A DNA stretch of 60,371 nt from Pseudomonadota bacterium (lineage in GTDB: Bacteria > Pseudomonadota > Gammaproteobacteria > Berkiellales > Berkiellaceae): assembly GCA_018241965.1 (NCBI GenBank), contig JAFECS010000017.1, forward strand, positions 1-60,371. Reading direction: 5' to 3'. This document shows, piece after piece, positions 25,495 through 34,227 of the stretch. The translations under genes were made by a program, and so were the position numbers. The first letter of the stretch is position 1, and every line of letters starts with the position of its first letter. The notes beneath the pieces are model-generated. The model worked only from the letters and a program-made list of their open reading frames with translations, did no database searches and had not been told where the DNA came from.

Positions 25495-26765
25495 ATAGCT
25501 TCTAATATTGCTGCAACGCCCATCCCGCCTGCTGTGCAGATGGAAATTAAGCCGCGTCCTTTACGGTTTTGGTGTAGCGTTTTTGCCAGGCTGGCAACAA
25601 TGCGCGCGCCAGTAGCGGCAAAAGGGTGCCCGAGTGCCACGCTACCGCCATTGATATTCATTTTAGCTCTATCAATGGGTCCAAGTGCTTTTTCAAGTTG
25701 CAATTCTTTTTTGCAATATTCATCCGATTCCCATGCTTTGAGTGTGCACAGTACTTGGCCTGCAAAAGCTTCATGTATTTCGTAAAAATCAAAATCTTGT
25801 AAAGTTAAATGATGCTTTTTGAGCAGTTCGCTTACAGCAATTGTGGGGGCCATTAATAACCCATCACCGCCTACAAAATCGACTGCAGCCACTTTTGCAT
25901 CGACAAAACGCGCTAAAGGAGGGTGACTGTTTTCGCGGGCATAAGGATCGCAGGTTAAGAAAACTGCAGCAGCGCCATCGGTTAAGGGGCTTGAATTGCC
26001 TGCGGTTAAACTTCCTTGCCCACTTAAATCAAAAGCTGGTTTGAGTGCAGCCAATTTTTCAAGTGTGGTATCTTTGCGTAAAGTCCCATCCATTTTGACT
26101 TCTTTGAATTCAAAAACCAAATCGTTATAAAAGCCTTCTTGATAGGCAGCGATACCGCGTTGATGGCTTAAGAGAGCAAGCTCGTCTTGCAAAGCGCGGG
26201 ATATTTCCCAATCTTGCACCATTTGCTCACAATGTTCGCCCATGGATAAATGGGTTCTTGGCTCGACTACGGCAGGTACAACGGGTTTAAAATCTGCCAG
26301 TTTAATTTTCCATAATGCTTTGAGTTTAGGCAAAAACCCTTTAGCCGTGTATAAATCAAGTAATTTCTGCGAGAGATTGCGACTGGTCATTAAAGGGAGA
26401 TCACTATTGGAATCAACGCCGCCGGCAATAGCGCAATCAATTTGATGATTGGCAATTTTTAAGGCCATCAGTAAGGTTGCTTCTAAGCTGGTGCCGCAAG
26501 CTCTTTGTAATGTTAGCCCAGGCGTTTTAGGGTTCAGACTGGTGCCAAGGACGCATTCGCGTGCTAAATTCCAGTTACTAGAGCTGTTCATCACAGCGCC
26601 TAAAGCAACATCACCAATAATTTTATTCTGCAGATCAAATTTTTTGACGAGCTCTTCCAAGGTTGCTGTCATGAGTTCTTGCGTGGTGACATGCCTGTAA
26701 TTGGTCATCGATTTAACGAAAGGGGTACGAATTCCCCCGGCTATATAGACTGGACGTGTCGCCAT
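25491..26765 (-). CDS. Acetyl-CoA C-acyltransferase (thiolase, FadI-like)
   Basis: A 424-residue thiolase that makes or cleaves 3-ketoacyl-CoA, probably the last step of beta-oxidation. The acylated cysteine is Cys90 in LQRACGTSLEA. The two C-terminal motifs are NINGGSVALGHPFAATGAR with the active His and CTAGGMG with the second Cys. The length and the long loop domain fit FadI-like enzymes better than the 393-residue biosynthetic type. No fadJ partner lies next to it. The stop overlaps the end of uup by 4 bases. Confidence 0.88.
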   Translation of the reverse strand: MATRPVYIAGGIRTPFVKSMTNYRHVTTQELMTATLEELVKKFDLQNKIIGDVALGAVMNSSSNWNLARECVLGTSLNPKTPGLTLQRACGTSLEATLLMALKIANHQIDCAIAGGVDSNSDLPLMTSRNLSQKLLDLYTAKGFLPKLKALWKIKLADFKPVVPAVVEPRTHLSMGEHCEQMVQDWEISRALQDELALLSHQRGIAAYQEGFYNDLVFEFKEVKMDGTLRKDTTLEKLAALKPAFDLSGQGSLTAGNSSPLTDGAAAVFLTCDPYARENSHPPLARFVDAKVAAVDFVGGDGLLMAPTIAVSELLKKHHLTLQDFDFYEIHEAFAGQVLCTLKAWESDEYCKKELQLEKALGPIDRAKMNINGGSVALGHPFAATGARIVASLAKTLHQNRKGRGLISICTAGGMGVAAILEAI

Positions 26766-26937
26766 ATGTTTTCCCTAACTATACTCTATCCATTAATTGT
26801 TCGAGTATATAATAACTCTTTAAGATCAGCAGCTAAAACATCCAAGTTGAGTTCCCAACAACCTAAGAGAGTTTGAGGATTGCGCTTAGGATATGCTAAG
26901 GTTCAACACAATAACCTCTAACATCAGGAAGGACATG

Positions 26938-27375
26938 ATGGGTACTTATAACAATATACTGCTCGCCGTTGATCTACATCCGTCTTATGATGAATATACT
27001 ATTAAAAAAGCGGTCGACTTTGCTAAAGAACGCAATGCTAAATTAACGCTTCTTCATTGCATAGAAGGGATCCATGCTTACGGTGCAGTGCAAGGTTACC
27101 AACTAATCATGGAAGTAGAACAACAAATTGAACAAGAAGCCAAAAAAGCATTGGCTGATTTAGGAAAAACCTATGGCATTGCGCCTGAGAATCAAATGTT
27201 GGTTCAAGGGCCACCGCAAAAAGTGGTTATCGAAAAAGCCAAAGCCATGAAAGCTGATCTGATTATTGTCGGTGGTCATGGCCGCCATGGCATTAGTTTA
27301 TTATTTGGCTCCACTGCTGATGGCATTATGCATCACGCGCAGTGTGATGTTTTAGCCATCAGAGCAAAAAGTTAA
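26938..27375 (+). CDS. Universal stress protein (UspA family)
   Basis: A 145-residue cytoplasmic nucleotide-binding protein. It begins MGTYNNILLAVDLHPSYD, continues with a KLTLLHCIEG strand, and ends with the ATP-binding motif in GGHGRHGISLLFGSTADGIM (Gly-x2-Gly-x9-Gly-Ser/Thr). It resembles UspA of E. coli in length. ATG 26938 was chosen because AGGAAGG lies 5 bases upstream; the ATG three bases earlier and a start at 26893 fit less well. It overlaps the convergent kinase-like gene by 4 bases. Confidence 0.88.
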   Translation: MGTYNNILLAVDLHPSYDEYTIKKAVDFAKERNAKLTLLHCIEGIHAYGAVQGYQLIMEVEQQIEQEAKKALADLGKTYGIAPENQMLVQGPPQKVVIEKAKAMKADLIIVGGHGRHGISLLFGSTADGIMHHAQCDVLAIRAKS

Positions 27376-28565
27376 ATACAATCTACGACCATTGGTTGAA
27401 CAAGCTGTATTGGGTTAATTATCAAGGGAGTAGCGTTAAAAGTATCCACCTGAGTAATATGAGTGGTATTTGTTAAAATATCACTCATATTTATTACCTC
27501 ATTAAACACTTCGGGCCAATATTGTTGGCCAAGTTCTATGCCGGTGACATCTTTAGATTCTAGATGCCAGCTCCACCAATAATCCCCAGTCGTATTCTCA
27601 TAAGAAGGGTTATAAAAAGGTTTAAAGCCTTCACTCAGATCTACTCGCTGTGTTGAGGTAAGTTCAAACAGCGTATTGGCATCGTGATCAATAATCGCTT
27701 TTTCCAGAGACATATAATCGGCAATTTTTTGAAATTGCTGATGCTCAGCTTTTAAATGACTGATTAAATCAGTTTCATAATTTTTAATATTGGTATCTAA
27801 GTTGCCTGTTTGTACTGCGTTAAAATCTGCAAATAAATCGCTCAAACCTAAGGTTTCCATATGCGTTTTAACCTGCGACATTTTTTCGCTTACTAAGGCT
27901 TCAATGTTAGAAAAGTCCAGGGAAGTAATATGGGTTAAGCCTTGGTAAATTTCCTCAAAACCCACTTGTTCAAGAGAATCGATTTGATAAAACATATTAA
28001 GATGTGAGCGTAGATCATCCAGTGATGTTGGTTGTTCATTATAAAAATTAAAGCTAAAGCCATGATCAATTTTGGCAAAGTTATAATGGTCGCCACAATC
28101 GATGAGGCCCACATTACCGGAATGGCCATCTGTGTCATGGATAAACTGTATGGACCAAATAGCATCCATAAAACCATGAAGCGGTTTTCCATTGATGTTC
28201 ATTGGAAAATCACAGCCATAGGGTGAATAAGACATTGTCTGTTCATTATAAGTATAATTGGCGTAGTTTGATAAGGTATTAAAATTATCTAATAACTTTG
28301 AGCCTGTCAGTAAAGAATGATCAAAATCATTAATCACCATTTCAGTGCGTGGGGCATTATCCCCTAAAAATAATTGATAAAGGCCACCTGCCACATATTC
28401 TTTAATAATGGCTTCTGGGGCACAGTAATGCCCTTGTTTGAGGAGCCACTTTTCTTGGTTTTGGTCTTTGTAAAAGCCACCGATGCTAATACCATCATCT
28501 TTAGCTTTATATAAGGTAAAGTCGCTAAATTTGAGTAAGTCGTTTTCTTGTTTAAAGCTTGCCAT
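27372..28565 (-). CDS. HipA/PI3K-like kinase-fold protein, candidate effector
   Basis: A 397-residue protein with the active-site pattern of atypical kinases. Lys43 in EKWLLKQGHY fits the ATP-binding lysine, Glu52 or Glu56 the helix C glutamate, DTDGHSGNVGLID (Asp146, His148, Asn151) the catalytic loop, and AKIDHGFSF with Asp167 the metal-binding loop. This DxHxxN ... DxG arrangement is shared by HipA, phosphatidylinositol kinases and several bacterial effectors. The N- and C-terminal parts are unassigned. The start was set at the first ATG (28565); an earlier TTG lacks a ribosome binding site and the AAGG before the ATG is rather distant. There is no HipB-like antitoxin beside it, so a toxin-antitoxin kinase is unlikely. 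Confidence 0.65.
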   Translation of the reverse strand: MASFKQENDLLKFSDFTLYKAKDDGISIGGFYKDQNQEKWLLKQGHYCAPEAIIKEYVAGGLYQLFLGDNAPRTEMVINDFDHSLLTGSKLLDNFNTLSNYANYTYNEQTMSYSPYGCDFPMNINGKPLHGFMDAIWSIQFIHDTDGHSGNVGLIDCGDHYNFAKIDHGFSFNFYNEQPTSLDDLRSHLNMFYQIDSLEQVGFEEIYQGLTHITSLDFSNIEALVSEKMSQVKTHMETLGLSDLFADFNAVQTGNLDTNIKNYETDLISHLKAEHQQFQKIADYMSLEKAIIDHDANTLFELTSTQRVDLSEGFKPFYNPSYENTTGDYWWSWHLESKDVTGIELGQQYWPEVFNEVINMSDILTNTTHITQVDTFNATPLIINPIQLVQPMVVDCI

Positions 28566-28698
28566 CGGATTAACACTACCTTTCAAACCAAAAAGGCAGT
28601 GTACGGATCAGGAATGTAGTTGTAAAGCTAAATATGGGTATAAAGTTCGATATCAGCACAGAATTTGCTATGATGACCCATACCGTGCAGGTACAAAC

Positions 28699-29472
28699 AT
28701 GAAAAAAACCAAAGCCAATCATCAGCAATTTGAAAGTGCTCTAGAGGGCGTACCGAGCCTTTTGAAAACAGCTTATATCCAATCTGTTTCAGTAATTAAA
28801 AAAATTTTAAAAGGATTGGGTCTGCTAGCGCAACTGGATACCTTGGCAAAGCAAAAGCAAAGCTATCATTATTTGCGCTCCTTATTAGCCATACACCAAC
28901 TCGATGACATGATTATGCTTGATGTTCCCTGGTGGACCTATGATGCTATAAGTGAAATAGAAAATTATATCCAGCGCAAAAAGACAAAGCTCAGTGTCTT
29001 TGAATATGGCTCTGGCGCAAGTACCATTTGGCTGGCCAAACGCGCCGATAAAGTGATTTCTGTTGAACATGATCAAAGTTGGTATGTTCATTTAAATAGT
29101 AAGTTAAGTGCTTTTCCGCAAGTACAGCTATCACTGATACCACCCCAATTAAATGGCACAGATAATAAATATAAATCGCAAAAATGTCCCAATGTTTCCT
29201 TTAAAACATATGTAGAATCTATTCATAGCGCCAAAGAACAGTACGATATTATTATTATTGACGGACGTGCAAGAAGTGCCTGTTTAGAAACATGTTTAGC
29301 TTTTCTTAAACCCGAGGGCATTATAATTTTTGATAATTCTAATCGTAAACGCTATCAGCCTGAGTTAGTAGCTTGCGGTCTTGAAATTGTACGATTTTAT
29401 GGGCGTGTGCCAGGGTCACCTTTTAAAAGTGAAACCGCAATCTTAAGCAGAAAAAGTATTCAGCAGAAATAA
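28699..29472 (+). CDS. SAM-dependent methyltransferase
   Basis: A 257-residue class I methyltransferase. Residues about 95-110, SVFEYGSGASTIWLAKRAD, form motif I with the SAM-binding Gly loop; VISVEHDQSWY is the acidic strand that binds ribose; YDIIIIDGRAR is motif IV; and FLKPEGIIIFDNS is the next strand. An N-terminal helical region precedes it. The substrate is unknown. The frame extends upstream to 28483 but overlaps the divergent kinase-like gene; ATG 28699 is the first sensible start although only a weak AGG lies before it. It overlaps the ankyrin gene at its 3' end by 30 bases. Confidence 0.8.
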   Translation: MKKTKANHQQFESALEGVPSLLKTAYIQSVSVIKKILKGLGLLAQLDTLAKQKQSYHYLRSLLAIHQLDDMIMLDVPWWTYDAISEIENYIQRKKTKLSVFEYGSGASTIWLAKRADKVISVEHDQSWYVHLNSKLSAFPQVQLSLIPPQLNGTDNKYKSQKCPNVSFKTYVESIHSAKEQYDIIIIDGRARSACLETCLAFLKPEGIIIFDNSNRKRYQPELVACGLEIVRFYGRVPGSPFKSETAILSRKSIQQK

Positions 29473-30021
29473 TACCGTTTCACGTTGCTTATATTTAATG
29501 GCTTCATCCAGCGGGGTGTAACCTTTCAGATCCGCTGTAAAATTGGCATCATGGTCCATTAATTCAAGAATAATAGACTGATGACCAAATCTAGCTGCAG
29601 CATGCATAGGCGTGTGACCAGTACAATCGGCCTCATTTACTTTTGCACCTGATTTTAGTAATGCTTTAACGGTATCCACGCAACCTGAATGAGCAGCTTT
29701 ATGCAAAGGCGCTGTGCCGCCATTGGCTTTGGCATTAACATCTAATCCTTGATTGATGAGGTATTCAACGCATTCCACTTGGCCTTCACTGCTTGCATAA
29801 TGTAACAAGGAATAACCTTTTTCACATAATTGTTGTAAATCATAGCCACTTTCTTTCATGGTCATCAGCGTCAAGATGTCACCATATTGAATCGCCAGGT
29901 GTATAGCAGTCACGGGATGTTCGGCTATAAAACGTTGCCTTTTTCTTTGTTCAGAATAGGTATCAAGCCATAATAATGGCCAGTTTACCCAATAGTGTAC
30001 AAATGACAATGCGGTAAGCAT
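29443..30021 (-). CDS. Ankyrin-repeat protein
   Basis: A 192-residue protein. After an N-terminal hydrophobic/aromatic stretch come about five ankyrin repeats (from residue 38): VTAIHLAIQYGDILTLMTM, GYSLLHYASSEGQVECVEYL, GTAPLHKAAHSGCVDTVKAL, GHTPMHAAARFGHQSIILEL and GYTPLDEAIKYKQRETVLFL. The repeats are far closer to the consensus than those of the 13781 gene. Ankyrin proteins of Legionella and Coxiella are often type IV effectors that bind host proteins, and this is a candidate, though ankyrin repeats alone do not prove export. Confidence 0.85.
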   Translation of the reverse strand: MLTALSFVHYWVNWPLLWLDTYSEQRKRQRFIAEHPVTAIHLAIQYGDILTLMTMKESGYDLQQLCEKGYSLLHYASSEGQVECVEYLINQGLDVNAKANGGTAPLHKAAHSGCVDTVKALLKSGAKVNEADCTGHTPMHAAARFGHQSIILELMDHDANFTADLKGYTPLDEAIKYKQRETVLFLLNTFSA

Positions 30022-30131
30022 ATGGGTGCAGTTTCCCCAGAAAAATAGAATAAGTTCGATTATACGTTAAAGGAATTGGCACAAAAATGTTAAGGAGAGC
30101 AAAGGGTTAAATTGAGCAGATAAACTGCGCC

Positions 30132-30160
30132 CCCTACTCAAGAGAGTAGGGAAGCTTTTT
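30132..30160. terminator. Hairpin at the end of leader peptide 2
   Basis: CCCTACTC, a 4-base loop and GAGTAGGG are followed by AAGC and five Ts on the plus strand. It lies just beyond the stop of the minus-strand peptide gene at 30159, where it lacks a T run, so its direction of action is unclear. Confidence 0.5.
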
Positions 30161-30440
30161 ATAGGGTGGGTAAAGGAGGATTCATTGGTGGCATGCAATT
30201 GCCTGGAAAGGGGCCTGGGCATCCCGGTGATACTGACATATATTGAATTAAATTTCCGCCAATATCATTTAAAGCTTGTGCAAAAGAAGCTGCGTCCATC
30301 TGACCGCTCATGAGTCTTGAAACCAAATTTGCTACAGCAGATGTCATGCTAGGATTTGGAATATTTAACGAAACAAAAATTAAGTTAAATCCATCGCCGC
30401 CGGATACTTGCATCACTTCTTGTAAAGATAATTGCTGCAT
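30159..30440 (-). CDS. Double-glycine leader peptide 2
   Basis: A 93-residue peptide with leader MQQLSLQEVMQVSGG, matching the bacteriocin-type double-glycine consensus (Leu -12, Glu -8, Val -4, Gly-Gly). The cargo of about 78 residues is hydrophobic and helical at first (FVSLNIPNPSM, SFAQALNDIGGNLIQYM), then ends in a Pro, Gly and Cys-rich tail with PGCPGPFPGNCMPPMNPP. ATG 30440 has a perfect AAGGAGG at 6-base spacing. The monooxygenase gene ends 15 bases upstream on the same strand, so the two form an operon. Confidence 0.75.
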   Translation of the reverse strand: MQQLSLQEVMQVSGGDGFNLIFVSLNIPNPSMTSAVANLVSRLMSGQMDAASFAQALNDIGGNLIQYMSVSPGCPGPFPGNCMPPMNPPLPTL

Positions 30441-30455
30441 CAAAAACCTCCTTGC

Positions 30456-31664
30456 TTAGTTTAAACGGGTGTGAATAAAATGATCGAGCTCATCAAAAAC
30501 ATCCGTTTTGAGATACTCTTTCCAGAAAGTGACATTAAATGGGCCGTCTTGTCTTATTTTCTGATTACGCGCTTCAATGGATTGCGGATCAATAGCTTGT
30601 ACAGACCGCTGTAAGACAAAATTAGATAAAGTTTGTATTTCTTGAATAGTCTTAAAACGAAAATTATCATAGAACTTGATGATTTGCTCCACAGGCAGCG
30701 CATCAAAGGCATTTAACAATTTAGCGACAATCACCGCATCTTCTATGCTCATCGCTCCGCCTTGCTGATAAGTAGGAGCGCAAGCGTGAGCGGCATCGCC
30801 AATTAAGAGCACATTTTTCATATGCAAAGAATGCGTTTTAACTTCACGTACCGTTTCTAACTGATCAGGGATAAGTTGTGAAGGATCAATTATTTGATCT
30901 AACGCAGCTTTCACTTCATCACCAATATGTTCAAAATGAGATTTCATAAAATGAATGGATTTTCTTTCATCTTCACTAATGCCGTTGGGGGGCGTTAACA
31001 CGCCAGCATAACAATACATTTCATGTTCGCTGATGGGGAAGAGTAAAAATATGGAGCCCGCGCCCAGTACATAAGTGGGATGGATTAACGTTTTAGGTTT
31101 TTTTAATAATAAGCGCCAATTGGTAATGCCAAGAGACAGTGGTGGTTCGTCGATATCTTGATTGGATAATTTGCGCACACTTGAGCGTATACCATCGGCC
31201 CCAACGACCAAATCATAAGAATCTTTAGTTCCATCGCTAAAGGTAACAAGCACTTTGTTATTACTCTCCGAAAGATGAACAATGGTCTTACCAAACTGAA
31301 TTTTCGAGGGTATAGGGCCGGTTAACAAAACATCATGCAAACCTGCACGCGAGATCCCTAAAAAAGGAAAGTGTTTTGGATGCAAAGTATCCGTGGCTCT
31401 GTTGCTAAGAACTTGGTAGGCATCATCAGTAAATACAATTTGTTGGACATGATAAGCATTTTCACGTACTTTTTGTTCTAGGTTAATTTGATGTAATGCG
31501 CTAACAGCATTGGCCGGTAAGGCAATCCCAGCGCCGATGGGTGAAAATTGACGTTGTCTTTCAATGACTTGGTAATCGACTTTATCTTTGCATAAAAGTT
31601 CTAGCGCATTCGCCAAGCTTAGCCCCGCGATGCCACCACCGACAATCAATACTTTGCGTTTCAT
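30456..31664 (-). CDS. FAD-dependent monooxygenase
   Basis: A 402-residue flavoprotein hydroxylase of the PHBH/UbiH/salicylate-hydroxylase group. KVLIVGGGIAGLSLANALE is the FAD dinucleotide-binding motif, DLVVGADGIRSSVRK the DG motif that binds NAD(P)H and FAD, and LIGDAAHACAPTYQQG the second FAD motif. The substrate is unknown. ATG 31664 is 6 bases after AGGAG; the ATG three bases earlier is too close. The next gene on the strand, 15 bases away, encodes leader peptide 2. Confidence 0.85.
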   Translation of the reverse strand: MKRKVLIVGGGIAGLSLANALELLCKDKVDYQVIERQRQFSPIGAGIALPANAVSALHQINLEQKVRENAYHVQQIVFTDDAYQVLSNRATDTLHPKHFPFLGISRAGLHDVLLTGPIPSKIQFGKTIVHLSESNNKVLVTFSDGTKDSYDLVVGADGIRSSVRKLSNQDIDEPPLSLGITNWRLLLKKPKTLIHPTYVLGAGSIFLLFPISEHEMYCYAGVLTPPNGISEDERKSIHFMKSHFEHIGDEVKAALDQIIDPSQLIPDQLETVREVKTHSLHMKNVLLIGDAAHACAPTYQQGGAMSIEDAVIVAKLLNAFDALPVEQIIKFYDNFRFKTIQEIQTLSNFVLQRSVQAIDPQSIEARNQKIRQDGPFNVTFWKEYLKTDVFDELDHFIHTRLN

Positions 31665-31763
31665 CATTTTCTCCTTGTCCTCAAACACTATAACCAGTTT
31701 TTGTGAGCCCTGAAAGAGCGGGCAGCACAAGGAATACAAGTAAACTAACTAGGATATATTTTT

Positions 31764-33020
31764 ATGAGAATAGCTGTGATTGGCGCTGGGATCATTGGTG
31801 TAAGCTTGGCTTATTTTCTGAGAGAAGATGGTCATGACGTTTTTGTTATTGAACAAAACAATGGTCCTGCCCTTGAGACCAGCTTTGCCAATGGTGGGCT
31901 GCTCACACCCAGCTTATCTGATCCTTGGAATTCTCCTGGCATCCTCTGGCGGGTATTAAAGTATTTGGGCCGTCAAGATACCCCCATACTGTTTAGATTG
32001 AACGCGTTGCCATCACTGGGAACGTGGGGGTTAAATTTTTTAAAGTATTCGACTAAGCAACATTACTTCAAAAATATTGAAAAAAATGCAACGCTGGGAA
32101 ATTTAACCAATAAGCTCCTAAAAGATCTTACCCAAAAAACGTCACTTGATTTCGATTTCAACCCGCGTGGCACTTTGATGATCTTAAGAGACAAAGAAGA
32201 GCTCAAAGAAGCTTCCTCATTAGCTGATTTTATGAGCCGCTTATCTGTCCCTTATCAAGTGCTGAACAAGCAAGCGCTCATCGACAAAGAACCTTCGCTG
32301 GCACCCATCCAAGATGAGCTCGTTGCTGGAATTTTTTATCCTGATGATGCATCTGGAGATGCCAATGCATTTACCCGCAACCTCAGCCGGCACTTGGCTT
32401 CGCATTCAGTCAGATTTTTTTATAACGCAACCGCGAAGCTAGTAAAGGCTGGTAGCAAGGTTGATATTTTGCTAGGCAATGAAAAATTGGATGTTGAGGC
32501 AATCGTTTTGTGCGGCGGCGTTCAAAGCCCAGTGATTGCCAAGTCACTTGGCATTGATTTACCTATTCGACCGTGTAAAGGGTACTCTCTTACGCTTGAC
32601 TGTGACACTTGGTCAACAATGCCACAACTGCCAGTGATTGATCATGCCTTTCACATGGTTGCCACGCCACTTGGGAAAAGGCTGCGCGTTGCTGGAACAG
32701 CAGAATTTGCTGGATTTAACAAGACTTTGACCGCAAGCAGAGTTCAAAATTTAGTCTCCATTTTGCATAAAGTTTTTCCCCAAGGGATGGCTAATACTGA
32801 CTCGGCACAGATTTTGCCTTGGACAGGTTTGCGCCCAACTTGTGTGGATGGCGTCCCCCTCATCGGACCATCAAAATATGAAAACTTGTTCATCAACACA
32901 GGTCACGGTCACTTGGGCTGGACGATGAGTCTGGGCTCAGGGAAAATCCTGGCGGACTATTTTAGTGGCAGGCCTTCAGAAATCTCCTTGGCGGACTACA
33001 GTCTCACGCGATTTTGCTAA
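31764..33020 (+). CDS. dadA: D-amino acid dehydrogenase (DadA-like)
   Basis: A 418-residue FAD enzyme that oxidises D-amino acids to 2-oxo acids at the membrane, close in length to E. coli DadA (432 aa). RIAVIGAGIIGVSLAYFL is the nucleotide-binding motif, followed by DVFVIEQNNGPALETSFAN, DFDFNPRGTLMILRD and near the end TGLRPTCVDGVPLIGPS and TGHGHLGWTMSLGSGK, all typical of the family. No alanine racemase is next to it. The next gene shares its direction and has a distinctly higher GC content. Confidence 0.85.
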   Translation: MRIAVIGAGIIGVSLAYFLREDGHDVFVIEQNNGPALETSFANGGLLTPSLSDPWNSPGILWRVLKYLGRQDTPILFRLNALPSLGTWGLNFLKYSTKQHYFKNIEKNATLGNLTNKLLKDLTQKTSLDFDFNPRGTLMILRDKEELKEASSLADFMSRLSVPYQVLNKQALIDKEPSLAPIQDELVAGIFYPDDASGDANAFTRNLSRHLASHSVRFFYNATAKLVKAGSKVDILLGNEKLDVEAIVLCGGVQSPVIAKSLGIDLPIRPCKGYSLTLDCDTWSTMPQLPVIDHAFHMVATPLGKRLRVAGTAEFAGFNKTLTASRVQNLVSILHKVFPQGMANTDSAQILPWTGLRPTCVDGVPLIGPSKYENLFINTGHGHLGWTMSLGSGKILADYFSGRPSEISLADYSLTRFC

Positions 33021-33125
33021 AGAGAGCAAAAAAATTTCTGCTGGCTGACAATTGGTATTGCAATTGGAGTCATTATGCCTACAATCAAAATGTGTGATTG
33101 ATTTGAGCCAACCTAAGGGTAAGGG

Positions 33126-33980
33126 ATGACTGCACAAAGAGCGCTGCCACTTTCACGCTTCATGCACACTACAGATATACCTACGCCTATCAGTGCGACC
33201 AACGCTTCTTACTCGATGCTAAGTGCGCAAATTCTTTGGTTTGGTGTAGGCGTGACCTTATTCTACGACACGGCCGAGACCATTTTGCATTGGAACCATT
33301 ACTTAGTGGTGGCACTTTCGGCCATGCTGATGATTTTGAGCACTTGGTTTAGCCTGCGGGCGCTGCTCGTCCTGTGTGTCGCGACGTTGCCAGCCATCTT
33401 GTCCATGACCTACCTTGGCGCGCAAGTTCAGCCGGGCGAAGCGCCACTGACTCTGTGGACACAAATGTTGAGTATGAAGTCCTTAGAGTATGTCAGCGGG
33501 TTCTTAATCATGATGGCTTATTACATCCGCCCAGCACCACAACACCCGATGGTCAATACCAACAAATGGAGGATCTCTACCATCTTCGCGTGTGTTGCCA
33601 TGATAGTGGGTAATGCGTTGGTGATTTTGTCCTATATGAAAACGTCCATGACCGATAACCAGGTTACTTTCGGGGCGGCCCTTGCCGAGCAAAGTTCTAC
33701 CATTGTGGGGCTGTGCCTATTGGGGCTTACCGCTAGCGCGGCCAATGTTCAAAAGGTTAGTCAGCTTGGTAGCCTTTTTTCACATTACACCAAAGTTCCA
33801 CTGAAAGTGCTGATGCTAGTGGTGGGAACGCTCTGCGCTATTTTTGTAGATTGGTACTCTCAGTATTTGAGTGGTTGGCTTTATTATGCCAGCTCACTCT
33901 TGCCGCCTTTGGTGATAATTGTGTTGAGTAGGGTATTTTTGAGTAGAGAGGCTGCGATTTTCAATCGCCCCTCAGTCTAA
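33126..33980 (+). CDS. Integral membrane protein of unknown function, GC-rich
   Basis: A 284-residue protein with about seven hydrophobic helices (VVALSAMLMILSTWFSL, LLVLCVATLPAILSM, GFLIMMAYYI, IFACVAMIVGNALVIL, LKVLMLVVGTLCAIF, LLPPLVIIVLSRVF). No family was recognised. Its base composition stands out: bases 33361-33420 contain 37 G or C in 60, against about 40 percent in the flanks, which suggests recent transfer. It ends 7 bases before the 3' end of tRNA-Arg(UCG) on the other strand. It may be a transporter or sensor module, but no functional residue can be named. Confidence 0.7.
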   Translation: MTAQRALPLSRFMHTTDIPTPISATNASYSMLSAQILWFGVGVTLFYDTAETILHWNHYLVVALSAMLMILSTWFSLRALLVLCVATLPAILSMTYLGAQVQPGEAPLTLWTQMLSMKSLEYVSGFLIMMAYYIRPAPQHPMVNTNKWRISTIFACVAMIVGNALVILSYMKTSMTDNQVTFGAALAEQSSTIVGLCLLGLTASAANVQKVSQLGSLFSHYTKVPLKVLMLVVGTLCAIFVDWYSQYLSGWLYYASSLLPPLVIIVLSRVFLSREAAIFNRPSV

Positions 33981-33986
33981 GTGCTG

Positions 33987-34063
33987 TGGCGCGCCCGGAG
34001 AGACTCGAACTCCCGACCAACTGGTTCGAAGCCAGTTACTCTATCCAACTGAGCTACGGGCGC
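33987..34063 (-). tRNA. tRNA-Arg (anticodon TCG)
   Basis: A 77-base cloverleaf on the minus strand with encoded CCA. The acceptor arms are GCGCCCG and CGGGCGC, the anticodon stem AACTGG/CCAGTT encloses CTTCGAA, giving anticodon TCG, and the T loop is TTCGAGT. It is nearly identical in acceptor and D arm to tRNA-Arg(ACG) at 4121. A consensus promoter lies just upstream. Confidence 0.96.
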
Positions 34064-34077
34064 ATAAAGGCCCGGGA

Positions 34078-34106
34078 ATTATCCTTCTATTAAATTCAGC
34101 TGTCAA
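34078..34106 (-). promoter_or_regulatory. Strong sigma70 promoter of tRNA-Arg(UCG)
   Basis: On the minus strand a perfect -35 box TTGACA and a -10 box GATAAT are separated by 17 bases, and a GC-rich discriminator CCCGGGCC leads to the tRNA 5' end 14 bases later. Confidence 0.8.
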
Positions 34107-34227
34107 ATTAGCTTTGGCTACCCCTTTTGTCTATTTTTACAGGTAACCAAATAGTTTGAACTTTTTGCTTCTAAAGGCACTCTCTATAAGTAGTATCCCC
34201 CCAATAGGGGTGAAAAGGGGGTGTTTT

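Noticed and set aside
27372..28565. HipA toxin of a toxin-antitoxin pair
   Set aside because: No HipB-like helix-turn-helix gene flanks it, and the protein lacks the HipA N-terminal subdomain landmarks.
28483..28698. N-terminal extension of the methyltransferase frame
   Set aside because: It would overlap the divergent kinase-like gene and its start has no ribosome binding site; the methyltransferase domain begins well after 28699.
33987..34063. tRNA-Arg(UCG) as a proven attachment site
   Set aside because: There is no integrase and no repeated copy of the tRNA 3' end in the window; only the GC shift suggests transfer.
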